From contig DMVM01000052.1 in NCBI GenBank assembly GCA_003476705.1, positions 1 through 5,982 on the forward strand: 5,982 bases of DNA, in the 5' to 3' direction. The stretch is from Coprothermobacter sp. (GTDB lineage Bacteria; Coprothermobacterota; Coprothermobacteria; Coprothermobacterales; Coprothermobacteraceae). This document shows positions 1 to 5,196 of the stretch, piece after piece. The translations under genes and the position numbers were made by a program. How positions within the stretch are numbered: the first letter of the stretch is position 1; every line of letters begins with the position of its first letter. The notes beneath the pieces were generated by a model. It was not told the DNA's origin and did not search any database. It worked only from the letters and a program-made list of their open reading frames with translations.

Positions 1-65
1 TCTTTCGATTCCAGGAACTCCCATACAGCAATTACCAAAGACGGCATAACCATTAAAAAATCCAT
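1..65 (-). CDS. Unidentified protein, N-terminal fragment (runs off left edge)
   Basis: An open frame begins with ATG at 65-63 on the minus strand and continues through the left edge, so only 21 codons are visible. The start is well supported: an AAGGAGG-type ribosome binding site at about 74-80 lies 8 nt upstream and overlaps the TAA stop of the exonuclease gene before it. This implies a shared transcript and coupled translation. The visible peptide begins MDFLMVMPSLVIAVWEFLES. It is hydrophobic over the first 18 residues, compatible with a membrane segment or with a buried helix. I do not recognise the family, and no function can be assigned from this length. Confidence 0.6.
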   Translation of the reverse strand, partial: MDFLMVMPSLVIAVWEFLESK

Positions 66-73
66 AAACCCAG

Positions 74-80
74 CCTCCTT
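74..80 (-). promoter_or_regulatory. Strong ribosome binding site for the left-edge gene
   Basis: On the minus strand this reads AAGGAGG, followed by 8 nt and then the ATG at 65. It overlaps the TAA stop (79-81) of the upstream exonuclease gene, which favours translational coupling. Confidence 0.75.
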
Positions 81-669
81 AGAATAGAGATTGTTCTACG
101 TACAGATAAAGGTTAGCCAAACCAGTGATGTCATAGTAGTTATGTCGCAGAACTTTTTCTAAACTATCCCAGTCCCCGCCAAGCAGAAATTCCTGGTAGT
201 ATTGCGGCACGAAGCGAGATGGAACATCGTCAGATCTTCCTATGCCAAGTAAATGTTTCTCCAAATACGACTGCTTTAGAGAGGGTAGCTTTCCTTGAAA
301 CTTACGCTTTGCCGTGAGATACAAATCCACGTGAGCTCTTGGGACAAACTGCCCTAGCCCGTGGTGAAGAAGTCTTTGATTAATAAAAGGAATATCAAAG
401 TTTGCGCCATTGTAAGTTACCACCTCGGCATCCTTTGTTAGCTCCAAGAAACGTAAAAGTAATTCCCTTTCACCTTCTTCTTTCAGCAGGAACAGTTGCG
501 TAGCTTTTGGTTTTTCGCCACCTTGAAGTAAACCAATAACCGTTAAGGGTGTCCCCACCAAGGAAAGTGTCTCAATATCTAGAAACACCTTCGACGTCCA
601 AATGTCACTACTGACTTCATAGCATCTTTCAGCAAATCCATCAAACTTTAGCTCTGACAACACCGTCAT
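79..669 (-). CDS. YprB-like ribonuclease H-fold / DEDD 3'-5' exonuclease
   Basis: This is a probable metal-dependent exonuclease of the RNase H-like YprB group (RNase_H_2 type), a cytoplasmic nucleic-acid enzyme of uncertain substrate. Numbering is from the ATG at 669 (196 aa). Exo I is visible as FLDIET with D31 and E33. Exo II is YNGANFDIPFI around residues 86-96, with N87 and D92. Exo III is HNYYDITGL with D180. The family-typical segment GRSDDVPSRFVPQYY lies between the last two. The acidic set needed for two-metal catalysis is therefore complete. A TTG codon at 684 would add five residues, but the ATG at 669 is preferred because a TATCAT -10-like hexamer ends 6 nt before it, which fits a leaderless transcript. 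Neither start has a Shine-Dalgarno site. The gene is a stand-alone domain without an attached helicase, and is followed directly by the left-edge gene. Confidence 0.8.
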   Translation of the reverse strand: MTVLSELKFDGFAERCYEVSSDIWTSKVFLDIETLSLVGTPLTVIGLLQGGEKPKATQLFLLKEEGERELLLRFLELTKDAEVVTYNGANFDIPFINQRLLHHGLGQFVPRAHVDLYLTAKRKFQGKLPSLKQSYLEKHLLGIGRSDDVPSRFVPQYYQEFLLGGDWDSLEKVLRHNYYDITGLANLYLYVEQSLF

Positions 670-674
670 GTGTA

Positions 675-681
675 TATGATA
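675..681. promoter_or_regulatory. Symmetric -10 element, candidate bidirectional promoter
   Basis: The sequence TATGATA reads the same on both strands apart from its central base. It gives TATGAT on plus (675-680) and TATCAT on minus (681-676), each 5 of 6 to the sigma-70-type consensus. On minus, 6 nt separate the hexamer from the ATG at 669, ideal for a leaderless start. On plus, a CTGACA at 654-659 is a possible -35 at a short 15 bp spacing. The predicted plus transcript would begin near 687. No good minus -35 is visible. The assignment is by eye. Confidence 0.45.
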
Positions 682-683
682 CA

Positions 684-1145
684 ATGAACTTCGTTATGTG
701 GCTTGCATTTTTGTTTTTTGTTGCTGCCTTTAACAGCTTTCACAGGCAGAAATTTGTTACCTGCGTCGCTCTCGCTTTAATCATATTGGGTTATCTATAT
801 CCTGGTGTGTATTTCCAGTTTGTGGATTTGGGGTTATTGGTTTTGCTGTGGATTCAGAGACCTACGCGCATGCTCATAGGCGCTATTATTTCACTTGTGG
901 TAACGCTTTTTACTTTTACCTTGATGCCTTACAGCACAGTGTCTGCCTATCTTTCATACCCTCATTATTTTTTGTCCTTGACCCTAACCCTTTCTTTCTC
1001 CGAGGACTCTCTAGTTGGCATAGCAGTGTTGATTTCTGTCTTCAACAATCAAATTGCTGTTGCTGTTACCTTACTATATGTTTTGATAACCGGTTTTCTA
1101 GCCCTTAAGAAGGCTGATCTTCTTCCGAAATTTCCCGTTCGATAA
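684..1145 (+). CDS. Small integral membrane protein, unknown function
   Basis: This 153-residue protein is almost entirely hydrophobic, with five or six likely membrane segments at about 2-17, 22-39, 44-58, 62-81, 93-120 and 123-141. The loops are short, and the C-terminal tail (KKADLLPKFPVR) and the RPTR at 59-62 are positively charged. I recognise no enzyme or transporter motif; a hypothetical polytopic membrane protein is the safe call. There is no Shine-Dalgarno site before the ATG at 684 or before the alternative in-frame ATG at 696 (codon 5). If transcription starts near 687, as the upstream TATGAT box predicts, the 696 start would be the functional one. The gene is divergent from the exonuclease gene. 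Its last 41 bp overlap the 3' end of the convergent CNNM/CorC gene. It is not an obvious shadow ORF, because over most of its length nothing credible lies opposite it. Confidence 0.65.
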   Translation: MNFVMWLAFLFFVAAFNSFHRQKFVTCVALALIILGYLYPGVYFQFVDLGLLVLLWIQRPTRMLIGAIISLVVTLFTFTLMPYSTVSAYLSYPHYFLSLTLTLSFSEDSLVGIAVLISVFNNQIAVAVTLLYVLITGFLALKKADLLPKFPVR

Positions 1146-2409
1146 GCACTTTGTCAATGCGCTTGTTAGTAACGGAAAGTACTGTAAACTTTGTCCCGTC
1201 TAACCGAAACTTTTCGCCGACCTCAGGGAAATGCTGAAGTTGAAGTAGAACAAATCCAGCAATTGTGTCTACCTCTTCTGCTTCCAGATCAAGGTCCAAC
1301 ACATCGTTTACATCTCCCAATGAAACATGACCAAGCACTATGGCTTTCACGTAGTTGTCAGACTTTTCCACTATGCGGATGGGTTCCTCTTCTTGATCAT
1401 ACTCATCACGTATTTCACCCACGAGCTCTTCCAAGATATCTTCCAAGCTCACAACACCGGCAACTGCACCGTATTCGTCTACTACCACAGCTAAATGGTT
1501 GCGCAAACGCCTCATTTGGAAGAAGACCTCGTTAATCATCTCTGTCTCAGGAACAAAGAGAACATCTCTCTTTAAACTTTCCAAGCTTTCTTCACTATCA
1601 CCTTGAACATGTAGTTTCATTAAGTCTTTAATATGAATCACTCCAAGGACGTTATCCAAAGAGCCATCGCATAGCAGTGCCCTTGAGTAGCCAGAGTCCA
1701 ACATAAGTTGAAGTGCTTCGCTAACACTTACGTTTTTGTCTAACCAGAAAACTGCAAGTCGAGGTGTCATGATCTCTCGCACAGTAGTATCGCTAAACTC
1801 CAGTACAGATTTAATCATTTCCTCTTCTTCTTGAAGAAACTGCCCTTCAGACCTACCTCTTTCAACTATTCTTAGCAACTCTTCGTCAGTAACGACCTTG
1901 GTGTATTCTAAACTTCCCACTCCCACCACATTCAAGACGGCCTTCTGTATGACAGACAAGAACCATACAAAAGGATAGAGAATGTAAAGTGTTCTTGCCA
2001 AGTTAACCAATGCCAATGGGGCAAAGTAGTCTCTGTACCTAATCGCAAGCGATTTTGGTATGAGTTCACCGAATATGATAGATATGAAAGACACGAAAGT
2101 CGTAATAAGTACTGCTGCCAACGTAGAACTATTGGGAATACCTAATCTGCTTAAGGCTTCACTAAATGGACCAACCCAGTCCAAAGCAGAGAAGGACGAC
2201 ATAAGGAATCCAGCTAATGTTACACCAATCTGCACAGAGGAGAAAAAGAACGTAGGATCATCCAATAACTTTTTAACAAGACCACTTTCAGCTCTGGGCC
2301 CCAATGCCTCTTCAATGTCATCTTTATCAGTGGAAACAACGGATATCTCAGTGGCAGCAAAATAGGCATTTATTAGTACTAAAAACAATAGAACTAGAAC
2401 GACGTTCAT
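1105..2409 (-). CDS. CNNM/CorC family (HlyC-type) transporter with DUF21, two CBS domains and CorC_HlyC domain
   Basis: This 434-residue protein has full length and the standard domain order of the family. The membrane DUF21 domain spans about 1-180. It includes the FAATEISVV motif near 17-25 and FGELIPKS at 113-120, the equivalent of the conserved GE-x-x-PK motif. MTPR at 214-217 opens the first CBS domain (about 214-270). The second CBS domain is at about 282-333 and contains VVVDEYGAVAGVVSLEDILE. A CorC_HlyC domain follows at about 345-425. Characterised relatives move or help export Mg2+ and Co2+ at the cytoplasmic membrane, with CBS domains binding adenine nucleotides. The old name hemolysin is misleading. 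The ATG at 2409 has a GGAGGGGG ribosome binding site at 2420-2427. The gene is last in a four-gene operon, 22 nt after the pseudo-peptidase gene, and its 3' end overlaps the convergent membrane-protein gene. Confidence 0.93.
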   Translation of the reverse strand: MNVVLVLLFLVLINAYFAATEISVVSTDKDDIEEALGPRAESGLVKKLLDDPTFFFSSVQIGVTLAGFLMSSFSALDWVGPFSEALSRLGIPNSSTLAAVLITTFVSFISIIFGELIPKSLAIRYRDYFAPLALVNLARTLYILYPFVWFLSVIQKAVLNVVGVGSLEYTKVVTDEELLRIVERGRSEGQFLQEEEEMIKSVLEFSDTTVREIMTPRLAVFWLDKNVSVSEALQLMLDSGYSRALLCDGSLDNVLGVIHIKDLMKLHVQGDSEESLESLKRDVLFVPETEMINEVFFQMRRLRNHLAVVVDEYGAVAGVVSLEDILEELVGEIRDEYDQEEEPIRIVEKSDNYVKAIVLGHVSLGDVNDVLDLDLEAEEVDTIAGFVLLQLQHFPEVGEKFRLDGTKFTVLSVTNKRIDKVLIEREISEEDQPS

Positions 2410-2419
2410 GCGAAGCTAT

Positions 2420-2427
2420 CCCCCTCC
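2420..2427 (-). promoter_or_regulatory. Ribosome binding site of the CNNM/CorC gene
   Basis: The minus strand reads GGAGGGGG, 10 nt before the ATG at 2409. It lies in the 22 nt gap after the upstream stop codon (2432-2434) and confirms the start. Confidence 0.65.
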
Positions 2428-2431
2428 ATTA

Positions 2432-3349
2432 CTATCCACGGAAGAAAACTGTGCGCCAATCTGCTCCAACAGGCCTCTCTTCCACTTCTGTGTCCATGAC
2501 CATGCCTTCAATGTAAGTTGTATGGAGCAAAACAGCAGATGAATCAACGATCATAACGTCAGGTACAGTAACGCTGTAGTTTTCAGCAGATCCCTGTCTC
2601 TGAGGAACGAATGCTTCACTGAACACCTTTGCATTTACATCATTGAACAACTTTTCCAGCGCAGCATCGAACGTCTGAACATCAAATCCGAAGGAAGCAG
2701 CAACACCAGGGCCCCAAGGCAAACTCGCCCTGGAGTAATCTTCCTGAATTGACTGCCTAACTGCTCTAAGAGCGTCTTTGTGCTTCGGTGACATCCTTTC
2801 TAAGGCTTCTAAAGCACCAACAGTTCTTTTAAAAGAGTTGTAGGCAGCACTTACTGCTAAAGGGCTAACGTCGCGGGTTATGGGCTCCACTGACTGAGGA
2901 TGCCTTTCAAGTAGCTCAAGATAACCTAGAATTACATCCACATCCAGAGGTAAGTAGCGATGACTTTCATCCACGGGATTCCAAGGTGTGTTAATTGAAC
3001 CCCACCAAAGGCCCATTTCACCGGTCTGTGTAAAACACAAAGTCTCAGCCCCACAGGCTACTAGGTTAGTTCCGCCGAAACACGGACCGTTTACCACGAA
3101 CTTAAATCCGCCCTTTAATCTGTACAAATGATCAACGACTCGTAAACCCAGTTCAGGACGGAAAGAAGTGGCAGAAAGGGAAAGAATTAAAGGACTTGCG
3201 CCTCTTTGTATAGCTCCTAACAAGTACCCAAGTATGTCATCGCCCACCTCGGTTTGCGGGCGGACAAAAACCACCACGGGCCAACCGCCCATGGTTTCAC
3301 CAATTGCTTTTACTATGTCCGATAATAAATGATAACTTTCACTGTCCAT
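2432..3349 (-). CDS. ClpP/crotonase-fold protein resembling SDH_sah-type peptidases, probably lacking the catalytic serine
   Basis: This 305-residue soluble protein has no signal peptide. Residues about 24-120 show the alternating strand-helix pattern of the ClpP fold: VVVFVRP (25-31), PLILSLSA (53-60), FKFVVNGPCFGGTNLVACGAE (82-102) and FTQTGEMGLW (106-115). These align by eye with the SDH_sah/NfeD-like pattern, in which the conserved block is SAGT followed by an ALA-ADE-like run and then a leucine-glycine-proline motif. Here the SAGT position reads F91-G92-G93-T94, so the nucleophile serine seems replaced by phenylalanine. The usual glycine pair after the second strand is also absent (SATSFRP, 59-65). 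It may therefore be a non-catalytic scaffold or binding protein. The fold call is moderate, resting on one-by-eye alignment. Start ATG follows the upstream stop by 1 nt (TAAAATG) with only a weak ribosome binding site, so reinitiation is likely. Confidence 0.6.
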   Translation of the reverse strand: MDSESYHLLSDIVKAIGETMGGWPVVVFVRPQTEVGDDILGYLLGAIQRGASPLILSLSATSFRPELGLRVVDHLYRLKGGFKFVVNGPCFGGTNLVACGAETLCFTQTGEMGLWWGSINTPWNPVDESHRYLPLDVDVILGYLELLERHPQSVEPITRDVSPLAVSAAYNSFKRTVGALEALERMSPKHKDALRAVRQSIQEDYSRASLPWGPGVAASFGFDVQTFDAALEKLFNDVNAKVFSEAFVPQRQGSAENYSVTVPDVMIVDSSAVLLHTTYIEGMVMDTEVEERPVGADWRTVFFRG

Positions 3350-3350
3350 T

Positions 3351-4496
3351 TTATTTTCTTAAAATTATTATATCATGGTTGCTACTTACAAAGGAAATCC
3401 ACTTGTCATTCCAAGAGAAATCCAACACTTCCACACCTGAAAACCAGTTGCCATCTGAAGAGTAGAGATACTTTTCGCCCTTTACATAAGGTATGTAATC
3501 AGGCACTTCAAATCTTGGATTGGACGTTTCCTCGCCTTTGGCATAGTCCCAGAATACCACTCCATCCTCGGCGAGAAACACTAAGTTGTCCCCATTCACA
3601 TCTATGAGTTTGCCAGGAGGCTGATGCACCCATAGCCATGCTCCGTTATCTTTGTAAGCCCAAATCTTCTCCCCAGCGAAAACAAAACCAGAGTCACTCT
3701 TGTACCACGTGCCTACAGGTTCAGGAGCTTTCAAGGTCCATATGCGCCAACCGAACTCAACGTTATATTGGCTCACAGAGGTGGGTGTAAAAGCTAGCAT
3801 GACTTCATCATTGGCTATTTTCACGTCTGTGAAATCACCCGAAGCTGTTCTCAAAACCGTTCCAGTGGTCAACACATTGCTCAATACCACCACATTACCA
3901 TCCAAAGAATGCGGTAAGTCCAGGTTTAACGAACTTGTGGTCACCGAGGGTAGGATGATACTCCCAGTTACAGTGGAAACCGTTGACCAAATTGGCACAG
4001 AAAGGTAATAGCTCCCCTCAAAAGTGACTACGGTTCCTTCTTCATAGGCCAGTGTAACAAAAGCATGTTCGTCTACGTAAAGAGGCAATAAATCTCCGTT
4101 AATCATCACCATGGCTTTCCCGGCGAATGATGGTAGCCATAGGTATTCGCCTTTCGCGTTATATGTGCCTTCCGCTGTTTTCACAGCAAAATAGGAGTTT
4201 GGTGGGCCATAAAGCAAAAGACCTTCCGCTGAAAACTTTACGTGTGTATTTTCCTCGGGTTTTACATAGACATCCTGTTTCATTAGTACTAAATTGTGAT
4301 ACTTGGCTTCTACCACATGTCTTCCTGCAGCCACAGTACCTGATTCGAAAGGTTTCCCATCCACAAAGACGCTAAAGTTTGAAGGAGCAGAAACAATCAA
4401 TTTCCCATATGGAGCAGGCACGACAAGAGAAAAAATCAACAAAACACCTGCAATGATCCCAAGTATGCTCAAGACAAGGAAAAACCTCCACTTCAT
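3351..4496 (-). CDS. Membrane-anchored extracytoplasmic protein with PEGA-like domain and propeller-like C-terminus
   Basis: This 381-residue protein starts with MKWRF and one hydrophobic segment (about 5-26), best read as an uncleaved signal anchor. No lipobox cysteine is seen and the protein contains no cysteine. Residues about 31-90 look like a PEGA domain: GKLIVSAPSNFSVFVDGKPF, a short turn, AAGRHVVEAKYHNLV, then VYVKPEENTHVKF. The PEGA consensus in surface proteins of bacteria and archaea has the same G-x-L-x-V-x-S-x-P, V-x-V-D-G and G-x-H-x-V-x-V landmarks. The rest is beta-rich. From about 245 on there are several tryptophan- and glycine-containing strand repeats (WRIWTLK, KIWAYKD, AWLWVHQP, VVFWDYAKGE, KWISFVSS), suggesting a partial WD40/PQQ-like propeller. 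The role is unknown; cell-surface or cell-wall sensing is a reasonable guess. The start is supported by GGTGATC 4 nt upstream, overlapping the end of the repressor gene. Confidence 0.7.
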   Translation of the reverse strand: MKWRFFLVLSILGIIAGVLLIFSLVVPAPYGKLIVSAPSNFSVFVDGKPFESGTVAAGRHVVEAKYHNLVLMKQDVYVKPEENTHVKFSAEGLLLYGPPNSYFAVKTAEGTYNAKGEYLWLPSFAGKAMVMINGDLLPLYVDEHAFVTLAYEEGTVVTFEGSYYLSVPIWSTVSTVTGSIILPSVTTSSLNLDLPHSLDGNVVVLSNVLTTGTVLRTASGDFTDVKIANDEVMLAFTPTSVSQYNVEFGWRIWTLKAPEPVGTWYKSDSGFVFAGEKIWAYKDNGAWLWVHQPPGKLIDVNGDNLVFLAEDGVVFWDYAKGEETSNPRFEVPDYIPYVKGEKYLYSSDGNWFSGVEVLDFSWNDKWISFVSSNHDIIILRK

Positions 4497-4499
4497 AAG

Positions 4500-4506
4500 A
4501 TCACCC
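4500..4506 (-). promoter_or_regulatory. Ribosome binding site of the PEGA-like gene
   Basis: The minus strand reads GGTGATC, matching the 3' part of the extended Shine-Dalgarno sequence. It lies 3 nt before the ATG at 4496 and touches the TAG stop of the repressor gene (4506-4508), suggesting coupling. Confidence 0.5.
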
Positions 4507-4757
4507 TAAGACAAAGATGCAATGATTTTGATAATCTTTTCAATTTCTTGCTCCATGTCTTCGCCTTCAGAAGTCCGTTGGCAGATGTGCTGTTTAGCTA
4601 TTTCAACTCCTACCCGTTTCAGAGCTTCGCGGGCAGCTACAATTTGATACAAGATTTCGCTACAGCTTCTTCCTTCACTAATCATCGATTCTATACCTCG
4701 TATTTGTCCATCTACACGTCTTAAATTCTTGAGCACGCGATCTTTTGTACTGTCCAA
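4506..4757 (-). CDS. CsoR/RcnR/FrmR-family (DUF156) transcriptional repressor
   Basis: This 83-residue all-helical protein is typical in length for the family of metal-, persulfide- or aldehyde-sensing repressors, which bind DNA as tetramers and release it when ligand binds. The signature is clear: VLKNLRRVDGQIRGIESMI (8-26), then SCSEILYQIVAAREALKRVG (31-50). The first sensing cysteine is C32. H57 lies 25 residues later, exactly as in Mycobacterium CsoR (C36/H61). The third CsoR ligand, expected at 61, is arginine, while a cysteine sits at 59 (QHICQR), so the effector cannot be assigned as copper. The start is TTG at 4757. It is supported by GAGGTGA 7 nt upstream and by the conserved N-terminus. 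It heads the operon with the PEGA-like, ClpP-like and CNNM/CorC genes and is divergent from the XapX gene; autoregulation is likely by family precedent. Confidence 0.9.
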   Translation of the reverse strand: MDSTKDRVLKNLRRVDGQIRGIESMISEGRSCSEILYQIVAAREALKRVGVEIAKQHICQRTSEGEDMEQEIEKIIKIIASLS

Positions 4758-4764
4758 AGAGTTT

Positions 4765-4771
4765 TCACCTC
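4765..4771 (-). promoter_or_regulatory. Ribosome binding site that decides the TTG start of the repressor
   Basis: The minus strand reads GAGGTGA, followed by 7 nt and TTG at 4757-4755. No ATG or GTG in frame is nearby with comparable support. Confidence 0.7.
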
Positions 4772-4777
4772 ACTGCT

Positions 4778-4804
4778 ATTATATAGCCTGGAAAAAGCCC
4801 ACAA
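4778..4804 (-). promoter_or_regulatory. Promoter of the repressor-led operon
   Basis: A perfect TATAAT is read on the minus strand at 4783-4778. A weak TTGTGG lies 15 bp upstream at 4804-4799. Transcription would start near 4771, giving a leader of only about 14 nt that begins at the ribosome binding site. No classical G-tract/C-tract CsoR operator was recognised here. Confidence 0.55.
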
Positions 4805-4807
4805 GCC

Positions 4808-4852
4808 TTATGTAAAATATTTAAGCTAGACGTTTATAAATGCTCTACATAA
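4808..4852. repeat. Inverted repeat TTATGTA / TACATAA in the divergent promoter region
   Basis: TTATGTA (4808-4814) and its exact reverse complement TACATAA (4846-4852) are separated by 31 bp. In between is the 8 bp palindrome TTTATAAA (4833-4840). The right arm overlaps the putative XapX -10 box, and the left arm lies upstream of the repressor promoter. An operator is possible but unproven, since the region is AT-rich and 7 bp arms can arise by chance. Confidence 0.35.
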
Positions 4853-4853
4853 T
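4827..4853 (+). promoter_or_regulatory. Candidate promoter of the XapX gene
   Basis: CATAAT at 4848-4853 matches the -10 consensus at 5 of 6 positions. TAGACG at 4827-4832 is a 4 of 6 -35 candidate at a short 15 bp spacing. A start near 4860 would give a leader of about 20 nt carrying the AGGAGTGAT ribosome binding site at 4866-4874. Confidence 0.4.
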
Positions 4854-4880
4854 GAGTAGTAGGTTAGGAGTGATGATAAG

Positions 4881-5042
4881 TTGCTTGAGACTCTATTAGC
4901 TACCATTGTCGGGTTCTTGGTAGGGTTCTTGTTTGCATTTCTGAAATTACCGGTTCCTGCTCCTGCTACCCTTTCTGGCGTAATGGGTATTGTGGGTATT
5001 TTCTTAGGCTTTGTAGCAGCAAAAGTCTTACTTGGACGTTAG
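4881..5042 (+). CDS. XapX-domain (DUF1427) small membrane protein
   Basis: A TTG-initiated frame of 53 codons encodes a small protein with two membrane helices, at about residues 4-22 and 33-50. They are joined by the proline-rich turn KLPVPAPATLSG (22-33). The pattern of a glycine-rich first helix, an L-x-x-P-x-P-A-P hinge and a second helix with G-x-x-G-x-x-LG spacing is that of the XapX/DUF1427 family, whose usual length is about 50-60 residues. The name refers to the xap locus, where xapX is an uncharacterised small gene, so no function is known. The start is supported by AGGAG at 4866-4870, 10 nt upstream. The gene is divergent from the CsoR-like repressor, sharing a 123 bp intergenic region. 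It could be controlled by that repressor, which is inference. A long hairpin begins 3 nt after its TAG, so it is probably monocistronic. Confidence 0.8.
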   Translation: MLETLLATIVGFLVGFLFAFLKLPVPAPATLSGVMGIVGIFLGFVAAKVLLGR

Positions 5043-5045
5043 AGA

Positions 5046-5081
5046 AATGAAGAGTCGGCTTCTACTGGCCGGCTCTTCATT
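5046..5081 (+). terminator. Long hairpin after the XapX gene, terminator-like
   Basis: AATGAAGAGTCGGC (5046-5059) pairs with GCCGGCTCTTCATT (5068-5081) around an 8 nt loop. This gives a 14 bp stem whose only irregularity is a T-G position that becomes a U-G wobble in RNA. It starts 3 nt after the stop codon. There is no T-run after it (CAACTAAAA), so it may act as a U-tract-less terminator or as an mRNA 3'-end stabiliser. Confidence 0.6.
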
Positions 5082-5184
5082 CAACTAAAACCCCAGCTCG
5101 CACAAAATCTTTTTGATTCAGCCATACCGTTTTCAGCGATCTCTTTCTTCTGATAAACAGACACCCTTTCGCAGAGTCTTCTCA

Positions 5185-5190
5185 TAAAAT
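5185..5190 (+). promoter_or_regulatory. Candidate -10 element for leaderless rlmH transcript
   Basis: TAAAAT (5 of 6 to consensus) ends 6 nt before the rlmH ATG, so transcription would begin at or next to the start codon. No convincing -35 is seen at 16-18 bp. Confidence 0.4.
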
Positions 5191-5196
5191 GAAAGC

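Noticed and set aside
670..684. TTG at 684 as the start of the YprB-like exonuclease
   Set aside because: It would add MYHIH only, overlaps the opposite start codon, and has no ribosome binding site. The ATG at 669 sits at leaderless distance from a TATCAT box.
848..1108. Plus-strand frame of 86 codons inside the small membrane-protein gene
   Set aside because: It is cysteine- and phenylalanine-rich in an alternate frame of a more coherent membrane protein, with no ribosome binding site.
1100..1115. Weak hairpin AGCC...GGCT near the convergent overlap
   Set aside because: Only about 6 bp with a bulge, no T-run on either strand; not a credible terminator.
1191..1535. Plus-strand frame of 114 codons opposite the CNNM/CorC gene
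   Set aside because: Lies antisense to a clear CBS/CorC_HlyC coding region and its product has no recognisable pattern.
3700..4008. Plus-strand frame of 102 codons opposite the PEGA-like gene
   Set aside because: Antisense shadow of a coherent signal-anchored protein; no ribosome binding site or promoter.
4784..4807. GGCTTGTGGGC/CCAGGC stretch as a classical CsoR operator
   Set aside because: It has no true dyad symmetry and lacks the G-tract/C-tract arrangement of known CsoR-type sites.
5082..5196. Possible additional small gene between the XapX hairpin and rlmH
   Set aside because: No frame with a ribosome binding site and start codon is visible on either strand; the stretch is short and appears to hold only promoter sequence.
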